DNA of 64,000 bases from Priestia megaterium (GCF_023824195.1 NZ_CP085442.1:2332001-2396000), one strand, 5' to 3'. Positions 1 through 8,260 are shown, numbered from the stretch's first letter. Numbers and translations are program-made. Notes: generated by a model not told the origin, from the sequence alone.

Positions 1-91
1 CTGCTGGAGCAATAACAATTGTGCTTCCAATTGTATAAAGCATAACGAGCATGCGAAATTGAATCGTTGAAATTTTAACTACAGGTTTCAC
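1..91 (-). CDS. GerAB-family germinant receptor B subunit, N-terminus (runs off window)
   Basis: The first ~30 codons of an integral membrane protein run off the left edge. The translation begins VKPVVKISTIQFRMLVMLY and continues into a hydrophobic helix, matching the N-terminus of GerAB-type spore permeases and of the complete copy at 448-1557. B subunits sit in the spore inner membrane and help recognise germinants. I chose the GTG at 91 because the SD-like AGGAAGTGA lies 5 bases upstream; another GTG at 100 sits inside that SD. It is the last visible member of the minus-strand operon that starts near 1822. The rest of the gene cannot be seen. Confidence 0.8.
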   Translation of the reverse strand, partial: MKPVVKISTIQFRMLVMLYTIGSTIVIAPA

Positions 92-117
92 TGTATTCAC
101 TTCCTCGTCTTAACGTA

Positions 118-351
118 TTAAGATAATAAATGAAGTAAAAATATGCTGATTGGCTTGAAGATAGCAGCTGATAAATCAGAAGGATTTGGAACATTTAAAC
201 CAAGTGCTTTACAGATGCTTACGACCATTCCGATTGCAAGAACTGTATAGAATAGCCACAGTTCTTTCTTCGCTTTTTTTTGCCGTAGTTTAGGTACTTC
301 AAACCAAATGACGAGCGTGCAAACAATAAGTAACCCCAATACCCCTAGCAT
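118..351 (-). CDS. Small two-TM germinant receptor D-type subunit
   Basis: A 77-residue protein with an N-terminal membrane helix (LGVLGLLIVCTLVIWF), a short basic stretch (KLRQKKAKKE), a second helix (FYTVLAIGMVVSICKALGL) and a PNPSD motif near residues 55-59. It resembles the other 77-residue protein at 1589-1822, with the same two-helix plan and PNPSD at the same place. Small D subunits of this type are known from GerA-family operons, where they modulate germination. It lies between two B-subunit genes, 26 bases before the second. The ATG is preceded by GGAGCTAGTG. Family assignment is by layout and context, not by search. Confidence 0.7.
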   Translation of the reverse strand: MLGVLGLLIVCTLVIWFEVPKLRQKKAKKELWLFYTVLAIGMVVSICKALGLNVPNPSDLSAAIFKPISIFLLHLLS

Positions 352-447
352 ACACTAGCTCCTATACATGAATAATTAGTGTTATATTTTCCTAAAGAAT
401 AATTCCTTATATTGAAGGTGCATTCTTTATTAAAGGTTTTTGAGTTT

Positions 448-1557
448 CTATCCATCGCTAGAACGCCGCTTTTTGTTTTGAATAAACCCTGCAATTAAAA
501 GGAAAAGTGGATATAAGATGCCTACAAGTAAGCTGTAGGGAATCCACGTTTTTGTATCCCAATCCTTTTGATAAGAAACGCTTGGAAACACAATAAGGGA
601 AAGTGTAATCATGATGAGTGCGACTGGAAAAGAAAATAGCTTGTAGTCATTTATATGAAATACATTGGCAACCCCCAAAAGAGTAGCGTAAAAGTAAATG
701 CAAAGCTTAAAAAAGAGAGTAATAAACCACAAAATAGCAATGACTACTTCAATTCCTTGAAGAAAGTTTCCTACATCAATTCTTCTTCCTAATTCATAGC
801 TTGGAAACATGGTGATTTGGGAGTAATAAGGACCAAGTACTAAAATTCCGAGTAAGATTAACGTAACCATCACTAGTCCACCGGCTATATTACCTATATA
901 AAAGGATTGAGTTGCCTTTTTCGTGTCTGGTGTATGGGAAGGAAAAATCATAAGCAGAATGGTATAAGTCAAAGAACTCATGCTTAAAAACGTTAAAACA
1001 GCACGAATAAAAGCTTTTGGATGGATTTCGAACACAGGCTGAATATGCTCTATTTTAATTTGAGGGATCATAGACAAAATGAGAAGTCCGAATAATCCGA
1101 CAAACCAAGGGAATAAAATCTCGGCACTTCGTGCAATAACTTCTATTCCTAGGCGTACTCCTACGATGACCACACCCATAAATGCAATGTGGATGGCTGT
1201 AAGCGGCGTGTAGGGAAGAATTTGTGTAGTGAGAAAATTCCCTACATAGTAAAGAACTTGACTGCTGATAAATAAATTGGATAACACAAAAACACCAGAA
1301 ACAATCTTTCCAAATAGTTTGCCTAAAATTTTTTCGTTCATTTCCATCAGCGTAAGTGTTGGAAACATTTTTCCTAGTGAGGTAAAAAGCAAAACTAATC
1401 CAATTCCTGATGCTACACCGAAGAGTGCGGCAATCCAGGCATCTTGATGAGCATCAGCTGTAATAGCGGCAGGTACAACAATAATTGTGCTTACGATGCT
1501 ATATAAAGTTACTAATTTGCGAAACTGCGCAGCTGAAATATTGATTTCATTAAGCAA
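448..1557 (-). CDS. GerAB-family spore germination permease (B subunit)
   Basis: About 369 residues and almost entirely hydrophobic, with about ten predicted membrane helices and a short basic C-terminus (IQNKKRRSSDG). The N-terminal INISAAQFRKLVTLYSI, the central helices and a C-terminal half with FYATLLGVANVFHINDYK are typical of the spore permease (GerAB) family, usually ~365 residues, an APC-like fold that binds germinants. I prefer the TTG at 1557 because AGGATGTG lies 6 bases before it. The GTG at 1566 overlaps that SD. It sits 31 bases after one D-type gene and 96 bases before another. No A or C subunit is visible in the window. Expected to be expressed in the forespore. Confidence 0.85.
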   Translation of the reverse strand: MLNEINISAAQFRKLVTLYSIVSTIIVVPAAITADAHQDAWIAALFGVASGIGLVLLFTSLGKMFPTLTLMEMNEKILGKLFGKIVSGVFVLSNLFISSQVLYYVGNFLTTQILPYTPLTAIHIAFMGVVIVGVRLGIEVIARSAEILFPWFVGLFGLLILSMIPQIKIEHIQPVFEIHPKAFIRAVLTFLSMSSLTYTILLMIFPSHTPDTKKATQSFYIGNIAGGLVMVTLILLGILVLGPYYSQITMFPSYELGRRIDVGNFLQGIEVVIAILWFITLFFKLCIYFYATLLGVANVFHINDYKLFSFPVALIMITLSLIVFPSVSYQKDWDTKTWIPYSLLVGILYPLFLLIAGFIQNKKRRSSDG

Positions 1558-1588
1558 AATGAGCACATCCTTTTGCCATATACACTAA

Positions 1589-1822
1589 TTAAGTGATCCA
1601 ACGGAATAATAAGTGACTTAAAGGTTGAAACATTACTTCTACCCAATCAGAAGGATTCGGTAGAGGCAGCCGAAAGATTTTTGCAAGAGCGATTATGATA
1701 CTGATTGTCATGAACACAATAAAAATGTTCCGTTCCTTTTTATGAGAGTGTTGAGGTAATCTTTTTATTTCCATCCATATAATCCCTGCACAAATGATCA
1801 AAAAGGAAAGAAACAAGTGCAT
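1589..1822 (-). CDS. Small two-TM germinant receptor D-type subunit (first gene of operon)
   Basis: A 77-residue protein with a first helix (FLSFLIICAGIIWM), a basic/polar turn (KRLPQHSHKKERN), a second helix (FIVFMTISIIIALAKIF) and LPNPSDWVEVMFQP. It is a paralogue of the protein at 118-351; both share PNPSD and an aromatic/hydrophobic tail. It appears to be the first gene of the D-B-D-B operon, 31 bases before the B gene. The ATG follows AGGGG with an 8-base spacer. A forespore-type promoter candidate lies about 45-75 bases upstream. The D-subunit assignment rests on size, topology and neighbours. Confidence 0.7.
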   Translation of the reverse strand: MHLFLSFLIICAGIIWMEIKRLPQHSHKKERNIFIVFMTISIIIALAKIFRLPLPNPSDWVEVMFQPLSHLLFRWIT

Positions 1823-1865
1823 GCAGTCAACCCCTATACATTTTTTCGTTCAGATAAGCTATTCG

Positions 1866-1896
1866 TATGATGTCCGCTAAAGAAAGTGACTATACA
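1866..1896 (-). promoter_or_regulatory. Candidate sigma-G promoter of the germination operon
   Basis: On the minus strand TGTATA (1896-1891), an 18-base spacer and CATCATA (1872-1866) resemble the sigma-G pattern TGAATA-N17/18-CATACTA. It lies 44 bases upstream of the first gene. Germinant receptor operons are known sigma-G targets, so position and match agree, but the match is imperfect. Confidence 0.5.
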
Positions 1897-2070
1897 TTTC
1901 TGTAAAATATAGAAAGTATTTCAGGAGATAGAAGATATTTTCTAGGGCTCTTAAATGATTGAGGGATTTGTTATGAGGAATATACACTTAGCTTTAACCT
2001 ATTGAAGCGTCGTATGAATAAGTAGAAAAATGCCACACTAAAGAGTGAACAAATGGAAAGGAGCACTATG

Positions 2071-2340
2071 ATGAAAAAATTCCCATACAATAAAGATAAA
2101 CAGCAATCGTTTCAAGCAGCACAGCAGGGGCATAAAGAAGCAGTAGATGCATATGAACAAGCAAATGAAGCTAAAAATGATGCATCGTATGGACATGAAG
2201 CGAAGCAAGCGATAGGTGAAGTGAATGAAGCCTCTCAGCAAATTGAGAATGCGCTTGAAAATGCTTCTGAAACACAGCGTCAGCGTTTAACAGAGTTTCA
2301 GCAAGATATAAAAGATATGGAGAACGACCTTAATCAATAA
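2071..2340 (+). CDS. Small glutamine- and alanine-rich hydrophilic protein, unknown
   Basis: About 89 residues with no membrane segment or signal peptide. It is rich in Gln, Ala, Glu and Asn and almost wholly helix-forming (QAAQQGHKEAVDAYEQANEA; later QQIENALENASETQRQRL), so probably a helical bundle or coiled coil. The GGAAAGGAG at 2055-2063 places the start at the ATG at 2068 or 2071; I use 2071 for best spacing. The gene is monocistronic, divergent from the germination operon, and ends at a strong terminator. The composition is reminiscent of small spore or stress proteins, but I do not recognise the family. Confidence 0.7.
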   Translation: MKKFPYNKDKQQSFQAAQQGHKEAVDAYEQANEAKNDASYGHEAKQAIGEVNEASQQIENALENASETQRQRLTEFQQDIKDMENDLNQ

Positions 2341-2389
2341 AAGAGCCGCTGTTTTACTTAGAGCAGGTTCACAATAGGGTATAAATTGT

Positions 2390-2422
2390 AAAAGCAGAAG
2401 ATAATGAACTTCTGCTTTTTTT
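2390..2422 (+). terminator. Intrinsic terminator
   Basis: An 11-bp perfect stem (AAAAGCAGAAG / CTTCTGCTTTT) with an 8-base loop is followed by T residues, 50 bases after the small gene ends. Confidence 0.85.
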
Positions 2423-2548
2423 GTTGTGTAAGAAATATTTACGCTCATTTTTTAATTTAAATGAAGGCTAAATAAATTTTCAGCCATACATATACATATT
2501 TTGGGACATTAAGGGTATAGAGTAGTAATTTAATTAAGGAGGATGATT

Positions 2549-3689
2549 ATGAAAGCAGTAACTTTTCAAGGTGCAAAGGATATCCAAGTAAAAGAAGTAG
2601 AAGATCCATCTTTGAAGAAAAAAGACGACATTATTGTTAGGATTACATCTACAGCCATTTGCGGTTCGGATTTACATATCTACCAAGGTGCTCTCCCTGC
2701 TGAAAAAGGATACGTTATTGGTCATGAACCAATGGGAATTGTAGAAGAAGTGGGTCCAGAGGTAACAAAAGTAAAAAAAGGAGACAGAGTAGTTTTACCA
2801 TTCAATATTTCGTGCGGGACCTGTTTATTATTGTCAGCATAATTTAGAAAGTCAATGTGATAACTCTAATCCTAATAAGGAAATCGATACAGGAGGATAC
2901 TTCGGGTTCACTGAACGATACGGGAATCACCCAGGAGGACAGGCTGAACTATTACGTGTTCCCTTTGGGAATTTTATGCCATTTGTAATTCCGCCCTCCT
3001 GTGAGCTTGAAGATGAGGCATTGTTATTTATGTGTGATGTTCTGCCAACCGCTTATTGGAGTGTAGAAAATTCCGGAGTGGGACCTGGGGATGCAGTAGT
3101 GGTTCTTGGCAGCGGCCCCATTGGATTAATGATTCAAAAGTTTGCATGGATGAAAGGTGCTAAACGGGTCATCGCTGTTGATAACGTTCCATATAGATTA
3201 AAACGAGCTAAACAAATGAATAACGTAGAGTGCTTTAATTTTGATAAAGACGACGATATGGGAAGCTATATTAAAGAGGTAACCGGTGGTGGAGCAGACG
3301 TTGTAATTGATTGTGTAGGAATGGATGGAAAGAAATCACCAGTAGAAGGGATTGAACAAAAACTCAAGCTGCAAGGAGGAACGTTAAGTGCTATTCAAAT
3401 TGCATTAAAAACAGTAAGGAAATTTGGGACAATTCAGCTAACAGGTGTATATGGATCGATATATAATATGTTTCCTCTCGGGAACATTTTTGAAAGAAAC
3501 ATCACTTTAAAAATGGGACAGGCTCCAGTAATTCATTACATGCCAGAATTATTTAAAAAAATTACAGATAGGGAGTTTGATCCTACAGAAATAATTTCTC
3601 ATAGAATCCCTCTTGATCAAGCGAGTGGAGCCTATGAAATGTTTAACAATCATCAGGATGAATGTACAAAAGTTATCTTAAAACCATAA
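2549..3689 (+). pseudogene. Zn-dependent alcohol dehydrogenase (AdhB/formaldehyde dehydrogenase-like), frameshifted
   Basis: A medium-chain dehydrogenase of about 380 codons, broken by one frameshift. The first part has ICGSDLH (catalytic Zn Cys), GHEPMGIVEEVG and FNISCGTC. At 2824-2826 a run of three T shifts the frame, so reading stops at 2842. In the next frame YYCQHNLESQCDNSNPN continues the structural Zn-binding Cys cluster without a gap. It is followed by PGGQAEYLRVPF-like sequence, the NAD-binding VVVLGSGPIGL and an intact C-terminus ending at 3689. Removing one T restores one protein resembling B. subtilis AdhB. The ATG at 2549 has AAGGAGG 6 bases upstream. It is either a recent pseudogene or a homopolymer sequencing error. 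Confidence 0.85.
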
Positions 3690-3762
3690 TAAAGCATATA
3701 TTTCCTTAAAGATGTATAAAGAAAAAACTGAGAATTATTTTTACAATAAGCATATCTATTTG

Positions 3763-4036
3763 AAAGAGGCTGGAACAAAAGTATGTTACATGAAGGAAGA
3801 TCCGAACGCGTTTGATTCTTGATGGAGAATCAAACGCGTTCGGATTTTTTCATTGGTAGGATGAACGTAGGTTTCGTGTATATAATTGCTTCTAGCGGTT
3901 GTTTGGAGAGCAAGGAGAAGACTCCTGAAGGAAAAGCGGAATAGGTGAGAAACCGCAGGAGCGGAAGCGACGAGGAGGCTCATCGGCCGCCCGCGGAAAG
4001 CGAAGTCCTGCACGGAAATCAACAGTGGTGTAACAA
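3763..4036 (+). repeat. Dispersed intergenic repeat, copy 1
   Basis: The element begins AAAGAGGCTGGAACAAAAG, carries a 20-bp perfect hairpin (3800-3845) followed by six T, then a GC-rich core containing GACTCCTG, GAGGAGGCTCA and CGGCCGCCCGC, and ends near GGAAATCAACAGTGGTG. The same order of blocks recurs at 27386-27698 and, inverted, at 43888-44226. This copy appears to lack the last ~70 bases shared by the other two. An antisense ORF here (78 codons) is a by-product of the repeat; related frames occur in the other copies without ribosome sites. Confidence 0.85.
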
Positions 4037-4129
4037 ATAATCCATCATTCCATTCTTATTTTAAAAGGTATAGAAGTTAAAAAAGTAAGAATCCTAATAA
4101 AAAGGAAACGATAAGAATGGAAAGGGATT

Positions 4130-5557
4130 GTGACAGGAAACATGCTAATAAATATACTAATAATGATTGTCGTATTGTACTTCATATATGTATTCGTAAC
4201 TGCAGTGGTACTGTTTTATGTCCCTTTGCACAAGGGAAAAGACTTAAAAGTAATGAATACTGAGAATTTTTACGGGAAGAAAGAATCTACAGACCGGGTT
4301 ATGCTTTTAGAAAACGGTTATTTTTCAGGGCTTGTTCGGATGCAGATGATTCAAGAAGCGAGGCATACAATTGATATTGCGTACTTTTCCATCGGTAAAG
4401 GTCGTTCTTCGGATTTACTTATGGGCGCTTTATTCGAAGCTGCGGATCGAGGTATACGTATTCGAGTGCTGTTAGACGGGATCTCTCATGGGTTAAAAGG
4501 CAAGAGAAAAAATGTTCTTTATGCTCTAGCTTTCCACAATAATATTGAATTAAAGTACTATGAGCCCTTTACTATTTTTAAACCTTGGACATGGCATAAT
4601 CGTCTTCACGATAAAATAATAGTAGTCGATGGCCAATTAGGTATTATTGGAGGACGAAATATTGGAGATAAATACTTGGCCAGTCAACCAAATAAAAATT
4701 TTGTCTATGACCGTGATGTGCTGATTTATAACACAAAGCAAGAAAGTCATAGTGTCATTCTCCCAATGGAGAAGTATGTAGAGAAATTATGGAATCATCC
4801 GTATACACGCAAAGCTTTTCCAAAGCTCAAGAAAACTAAAAAATTTCGTGGTCTTTCAGGAAAAAAATTGTTGATAGATCAATACGAAGAGGCCAAAAAA
4901 GCAAACGAACCTTTTGTCCATCCTTATATTGTATGGAGAGAATCAACGATGCCTACAAGAAAGGTTTCTTTTATTACAAATCCTATTCAAAGAGTGAATA
5001 AAAGCCCTTTTATATGGAAAACATTTATTAAGCTTTCCCAACAAGCTGAAAAATCCATTGTCGTTCAAAGTCCTTATATCGTACCAACAAAAGAGATGGA
5101 ACACTATATAGATAAGCGGGTAAAACCCAAAGTGCAAAGAATTATTTTAACTAATTCTATTACATCCACTCCAAATGTTATGGCTTTTTCTGCATACTTG
5201 GGAGTAAAGAATCGCGTCATAAAAGCTGGTTCAAAGCTTTATGAATATCAAAAGCCCTATTCAATTCACGGGAAATCTGTTGTTTACGATCAGCGTTTAA
5301 GTGCAGTTGGTTCTTTTAACTTAGATTCACGCTCTGCATTTTTAAATACTGAATCCATGGTTATGATAGATAGTGAAGAATTTGCAGCCGAGTTAACAGA
5401 AGCTATTGAAACTAAGATTTCTCACAGTACGCTTGTGGGAAATGAGGGAGAACCTGTGGATTTTAATACGGACTCTCAAAAAAACGTGCCTCCTGTAAAA
5501 TCTGCACTCCTACATATTCTTTCGGTCTTTACGCGATTTTGGAGACATTTTGTATAG
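4130..5557 (+). CDS. Phospholipase D family protein, cardiolipin synthase-like
   Basis: A 475-residue protein with one N-terminal membrane helix (LINILIMIVVLYFIYVFVTA) and two PLD domains. The first HxKxxxxD motif is in NRLHDKIIVVDGQLGIIGGRN (about residues 160-180). The second, IHGKSVVYDQ followed by AVGSFNLDSRS, is near residues 380-405. This HKD pair forms the active site of phosphatidyltransferases and phospholipases. Cardiolipin synthesis from phosphatidylglycerol at the membrane is the likeliest role. Classical Cls proteins usually have two N-terminal helices, while ClsC-like ones vary. The start is GTG with AAAGGG upstream. It lies directly downstream of repeat copy 1. Confidence 0.85.
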   Translation: MTGNMLINILIMIVVLYFIYVFVTAVVLFYVPLHKGKDLKVMNTENFYGKKESTDRVMLLENGYFSGLVRMQMIQEARHTIDIAYFSIGKGRSSDLLMGALFEAADRGIRIRVLLDGISHGLKGKRKNVLYALAFHNNIELKYYEPFTIFKPWTWHNRLHDKIIVVDGQLGIIGGRNIGDKYLASQPNKNFVYDRDVLIYNTKQESHSVILPMEKYVEKLWNHPYTRKAFPKLKKTKKFRGLSGKKLLIDQYEEAKKANEPFVHPYIVWRESTMPTRKVSFITNPIQRVNKSPFIWKTFIKLSQQAEKSIVVQSPYIVPTKEMEHYIDKRVKPKVQRIILTNSITSTPNVMAFSAYLGVKNRVIKAGSKLYEYQKPYSIHGKSVVYDQRLSAVGSFNLDSRSAFLNTESMVMIDSEEFAAELTEAIETKISHSTLVGNEGEPVDFNTDSQKNVPPVKSALLHILSVFTRFWRHFV

Positions 5558-5632
5558 TGCTGTGTTACAGAAGAGTCTCTAAAAACAAATAGCGGAGATT
5601 AAAGGGAACTGCAGCTGGTGAAGGGAATGTGT

Positions 5633-5662
5633 AAAAAGCTGTGATATGCCTCACAGTTTTTT
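5633..5662 (+). terminator. Intrinsic terminator
   Basis: A stem AAAAAGCTGTGA / TCACAGTTTTTT with a 6-base loop and T-tract, downstream of the PLD gene and upstream of the tRNA promoter. Confidence 0.75.
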
Positions 5663-5702
5663 TGAAACCGCTAGTACTAGTCATGATTCATAAAAAGACC
5701 TA

Positions 5703-5731
5703 TTGACGAAATTTCATATATGTTTTATTAT
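5703..5731 (+). promoter_or_regulatory. Sigma-A promoter of the tRNA cluster
   Basis: TTGACG (5703-5708), a 17-base spacer and TATTAT (5726-5731) stand 48 bases before tRNA-Trp. An overlapping TATAAT at 5729 would give a 20-base spacer and is less likely. Confidence 0.7.
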
Positions 5732-5778
5732 AATATAGCGTCGTTAATAAACGAGGTTCTTTTAAAGAAATCATTTCT

Positions 5779-5852
5779 AGGGGCATAGTTTAAAGGTAGA
5801 ACTACGGTCTCCAAAACCGTCAGTGTGGGTTCGATTCCTACTGCCCCTGCCA
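5779..5852 (+). tRNA. tRNA-Trp (anticodon CCA)
   Basis: Acceptor AGGGGCA pairs with TGCCCCT, followed by G and an encoded CCA. The anticodon stem-loop is ACGGT-CTCCAAA-ACCGT and the T-loop GGTTCGATTCC. It is the first gene of a three-tRNA cluster. Confidence 0.95.
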
Positions 5853-5878
5853 TTTTGGAGTTATCTTTTAATTCACAC

Positions 5879-5960
5879 GCGGGTGTGGCGGAATTGGCAG
5901 ACGCGCTAGACTTAGGATCTAGTGTCTTATGACGTGGGGGTTCAAGTCCCTTCACCCGCA
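5879..5960 (+). tRNA. tRNA-Leu (anticodon TAG)
   Basis: Acceptor GCGGGTG pairs with CACCCGC. The anticodon arm is CTAGA-CTTAGGA-TCTAG (TAG, reads CUA). A long variable arm (TGTCTTATGACGT) marks a class II tRNA, as expected for leucine. CCA is not encoded. Confidence 0.95.
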
Positions 5961-5980
5961 TCTTTCCTTTTCATATATGC

Positions 5981-6052
5981 GCGGAAGTAGTTCAGTGGTA
6001 GAACACCACCTTGCCAAGGTGGGGGTCGCGAGTTCGAACCTCGTCTTCCGCT
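5981..6052 (+). tRNA. tRNA-Gly (anticodon GCC)
   Basis: Acceptor GCGGAAG pairs with CTTCCGC, and the anticodon arm is CCACC-TTGCCAA-GGTGG. The T-arm GAGTTCGAACCTC is canonical. CCA is not encoded. It is the last tRNA before the terminator. Confidence 0.95.
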
Positions 6053-6059
6053 TCCTTTC

Positions 6060-6092
6060 AAAAGCAGTTTGCATGTGCAAACTGCTTTTTTT
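6060..6092 (+). terminator. Intrinsic terminator of the tRNA cluster
   Basis: A 13-bp perfect stem AAAAGCAGTTTGC / GCAAACTGCTTTT with a 4-base loop, then T residues. Confidence 0.9.
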
Positions 6093-6267
6093 GTTGTAGA
6101 AATAAAGAGTTTTATTATGCTGTTTTTAATCAGAAATATTTTATTAAAGCAGTACTGCCTATACGTATTGTTTTTGTGAATATACACATAATATTGGGGT
6201 TACATTAAAAGCTAATGAACTATACGTGAAGACATCTAATATGGTTTTTAAGATAGGGGAGAGTCCT

Positions 6268-7668
6268 ATGGAATCTAGTTGGTTTTCAATTATTCCGTTT
6301 TTAATTGTTATTCCAATAGCTATTTTCACCAAACAAGTGCTGCCAGGGTTGTTTTTAGGCTTATTAGTAGGCGCTTATTTGATTGATCATTCGATTATCG
6401 GAGGTGTTGAAAAGCTACTTCACTACGTTGTACAAGCTCTTAGAAATAAAAGTAATATAGAAATCGTCGTCTTTTTATACGCGTTTTCAGGGCTTATCGG
6501 AATGATTAAGATGGCTGGAGGAGTTAAAGGTTTTGTGGAAACAGCTGCAGAAAGAATTGATACAAGAAAAAAAGCCCTTATTTTAACCTATGTTTCAACC
6601 ATTGGAACATTCAGTGCTCCCACATTTCGTTTTGTTACGATCGCGCCCATCATGAGAGCGCTGCTGAAAAAAGTGAAAATGACGACAGCAGAACTAGGGT
6701 TTGTTATTGAAACAACTGCTACTCCTGTTATCGTCTTAATTCCTGTGGCAACGGCATTTGTAGGATATATGGTATCAATCATTCAAATGGCGATTGATCA
6801 TCAAGGCATAAAACAAGACGCTTATTCTTTGTTTATTCAAAGCATTCCTTATAATTTCTTTTCCATTGTGATTATTTTAGTAGGGATTTATTTAAGCTTT
6901 TTTCATCATTCAACATCTACGGCTCCTATGAAGCTCGAGGAAGAAGACGAAAAAGATTGGCATGATTGTCATCCTTGCGTCTCGAAGGATTTGCCTTCTA
7001 AGCCTTGGAATCTGTTAGTGCCTTTACTTGTTGTGATTTCACTCACCTTACTTTTAACATGGTGGAGTGGACATCACAAGAGTCACACCTTTTTTGAAGC
7101 ATTTATTAAAGCAGACGTGCTAGAAGCGATGGTAGTAGCTTTAATTATGACTACGTTAATTACCCTCATTTTTTTCTTATTTCAGCGCTTTACATTACAG
7201 AATTTGCTTAATGGTTTTATCACAGGAGGCAATGATTTAATGTCCGTTATTCTGTTGTTATCGGTAGTATGGGGATTATCCGCTGTTACAGAAGACTTGG
7301 GTTTTTCGAATTTCGTGACGGCACATTCTAAGTGGATTCCTCAAATGTTTGTCACTCCTTTTATGTTTGTGTTTGGAGCTGCTATTTCTTACTTTATCGG
7401 GTCTGCTTGGGGGACGTGGGGGATTTTAATGCCGCTTGGCGTATCGCTTGCAAGTTCTGCAGATCTTTCTTTGCCTCTGATTATCGGGGCAGTATTTGCA
7501 AGCGGTTCGTTCGGAGCGTTTTCTTCACCTTTAAGCGACGATACGAATACCATCGCCAAAATATTAGATTTATCTGTTATTGAATATGCCAAGTATAAAT
7601 TAAAGCCAGCTTTAATTGCAGCGGGAATAACAGTTGCTTTTTATCTTGTTGTATCTTTCTTGTTTTGA
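6268..7668 (+). CDS. NhaC-family Na+/H+ antiporter-like transporter
   Basis: About 466 residues with roughly twelve membrane helices. Features of the NhaC superfamily are visible: an early FSGLIGMIKMAGG loop, TIGTFSAPTFRFVTIAP near the middle of the N-half, and the C-half stretch FIGSAWGTWGILMPLG followed by SPLSDDTNTIAK. The family exchanges cytoplasmic Na+ for protons, and some members exchange organic acids (malate/lactate, MleN). A His/Cys-rich cytoplasmic loop (DWHDCHPCVSK, near residue 230) is unusual. The start at 6268 has AGGGGAG 6 bases upstream; an upstream in-frame ATG at 6226 lacks one. The substrate cannot be told from sequence alone. Confidence 0.85.
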   Translation: MESSWFSIIPFLIVIPIAIFTKQVLPGLFLGLLVGAYLIDHSIIGGVEKLLHYVVQALRNKSNIEIVVFLYAFSGLIGMIKMAGGVKGFVETAAERIDTRKKALILTYVSTIGTFSAPTFRFVTIAPIMRALLKKVKMTTAELGFVIETTATPVIVLIPVATAFVGYMVSIIQMAIDHQGIKQDAYSLFIQSIPYNFFSIVIILVGIYLSFFHHSTSTAPMKLEEEDEKDWHDCHPCVSKDLPSKPWNLLVPLLVVISLTLLLTWWSGHHKSHTFFEAFIKADVLEAMVVALIMTTLITLIFFLFQRFTLQNLLNGFITGGNDLMSVILLLSVVWGLSAVTEDLGFSNFVTAHSKWIPQMFVTPFMFVFGAAISYFIGSAWGTWGILMPLGVSLASSADLSLPLIIGAVFASGSFGAFSSPLSDDTNTIAKILDLSVIEYAKYKLKPALIAAGITVAFYLVVSFLF

Positions 7669-7691
7669 ATGAGGGAAATAGCCATCTAGTA

Positions 7692-7814
7692 TCAATTTTT
7701 CATTTTTTTCAGCTTAAAGTATGCATACAGTCCTAATGATACGCACACTAGCATGATACAAGTAAGCGGAAATAAGATGGTATTAACAAAATGATCATAA
7801 AACCATATATACAC
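7692..7814 (-). CDS. 40-residue single-TM peptide beside a germination-gene remnant
   Basis: A short frame encodes MYIWFYDHFVNTILFPLTCI and then a helix ending in the basic YFKLKKMKN. The GTG start has a good SD (GAGGTGA, 5-base spacer). It is one membrane helix with a positive C-terminal tail. It lies 52 bases downstream of the decayed gerA-type remnant on the same strand, so it may be a leftover small subunit of that operon. The family is not recognised, and no promoter remains nearby except through the remnant. Confidence 0.5.
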   Translation of the reverse strand: MYIWFYDHFVNTILFPLTCIMLVCVSLGLYAYFKLKKMKN

Positions 7815-7866
7815 GAAAATCACCTCGATAATTTTAACGCCATTTTTTCTATTTATTAGAGATATA

Positions 7867-8260
7867 CTATCTGTGCTGCTTCTTCCTATTTTTCAAAAAG
7901 GCAATAATCAGAAGCAGTACAGGTACGATAGAAAATAGTGGCATATGTAAAAGAAATCTCGCTACGTGTAACCCTTCATAAAGATGTTCTTGAAAATTAC
8001 TAGCGATTGTGATCGATAAGAATAACACAATGATGCCTAAAGGGGACGCTAGACGTGAAGGAGATTTAATTTTAAATAAAGTAGCTGTACCTATTAATTA
8101 AGGTAAGGTTCTCAGACAGCAGATTCTTAAGAGAAGACACTGTTTGTTCGCTGTTTGTTTGATTTTCCTGAGATTGAAGTTTATTTTTAGATTTTTGATT
8201 TTTAAAGAACGAAGGCATAAATGAAAGCACCCTTACTATAGTTTTTATTAATTTTACCAA
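7867..8260 (-). pseudogene. Collapsed gerA-type operon: GerAA N-terminus joined to GerAB C-terminus
   Basis: Reading leftward, 8260-8072 encodes a hydrophilic 62-residue frame ending in SSLKNLLSENLTLINR, which resembles the cytoplasmic start of GerAA-type proteins. It ends at a stop. In another frame, 8097-7867 (76 codons, no start codon) reads LIGTATLFKIKSPSRLASPL and on to IIAFLKNRKKQHR. It aligns in style with the C-terminal helices of the intact GerAB at 448-1557 (LLGVANVFHINDYKLFSFPV). The two ends meet near 8085-8100. The simplest reading is one deletion removing most of gerAA, anything between, and the first ~80% of gerAB. The order A then B, on one strand, fits a GerA operon. Confidence 0.65.

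Noticed and set aside
3786..4022. Antisense ORF in repeat copy 1 and its counterparts at 27231-27617 and 43969-44253
   Set aside because: The frames exist because the GC-rich repeat core has few stops. They lack ribosome sites and differ at both ends.
5728..6208. ORFs overlapping the tRNA cluster
   Set aside because: They are translations of tRNA sequence; the three cloverleafs explain the region.
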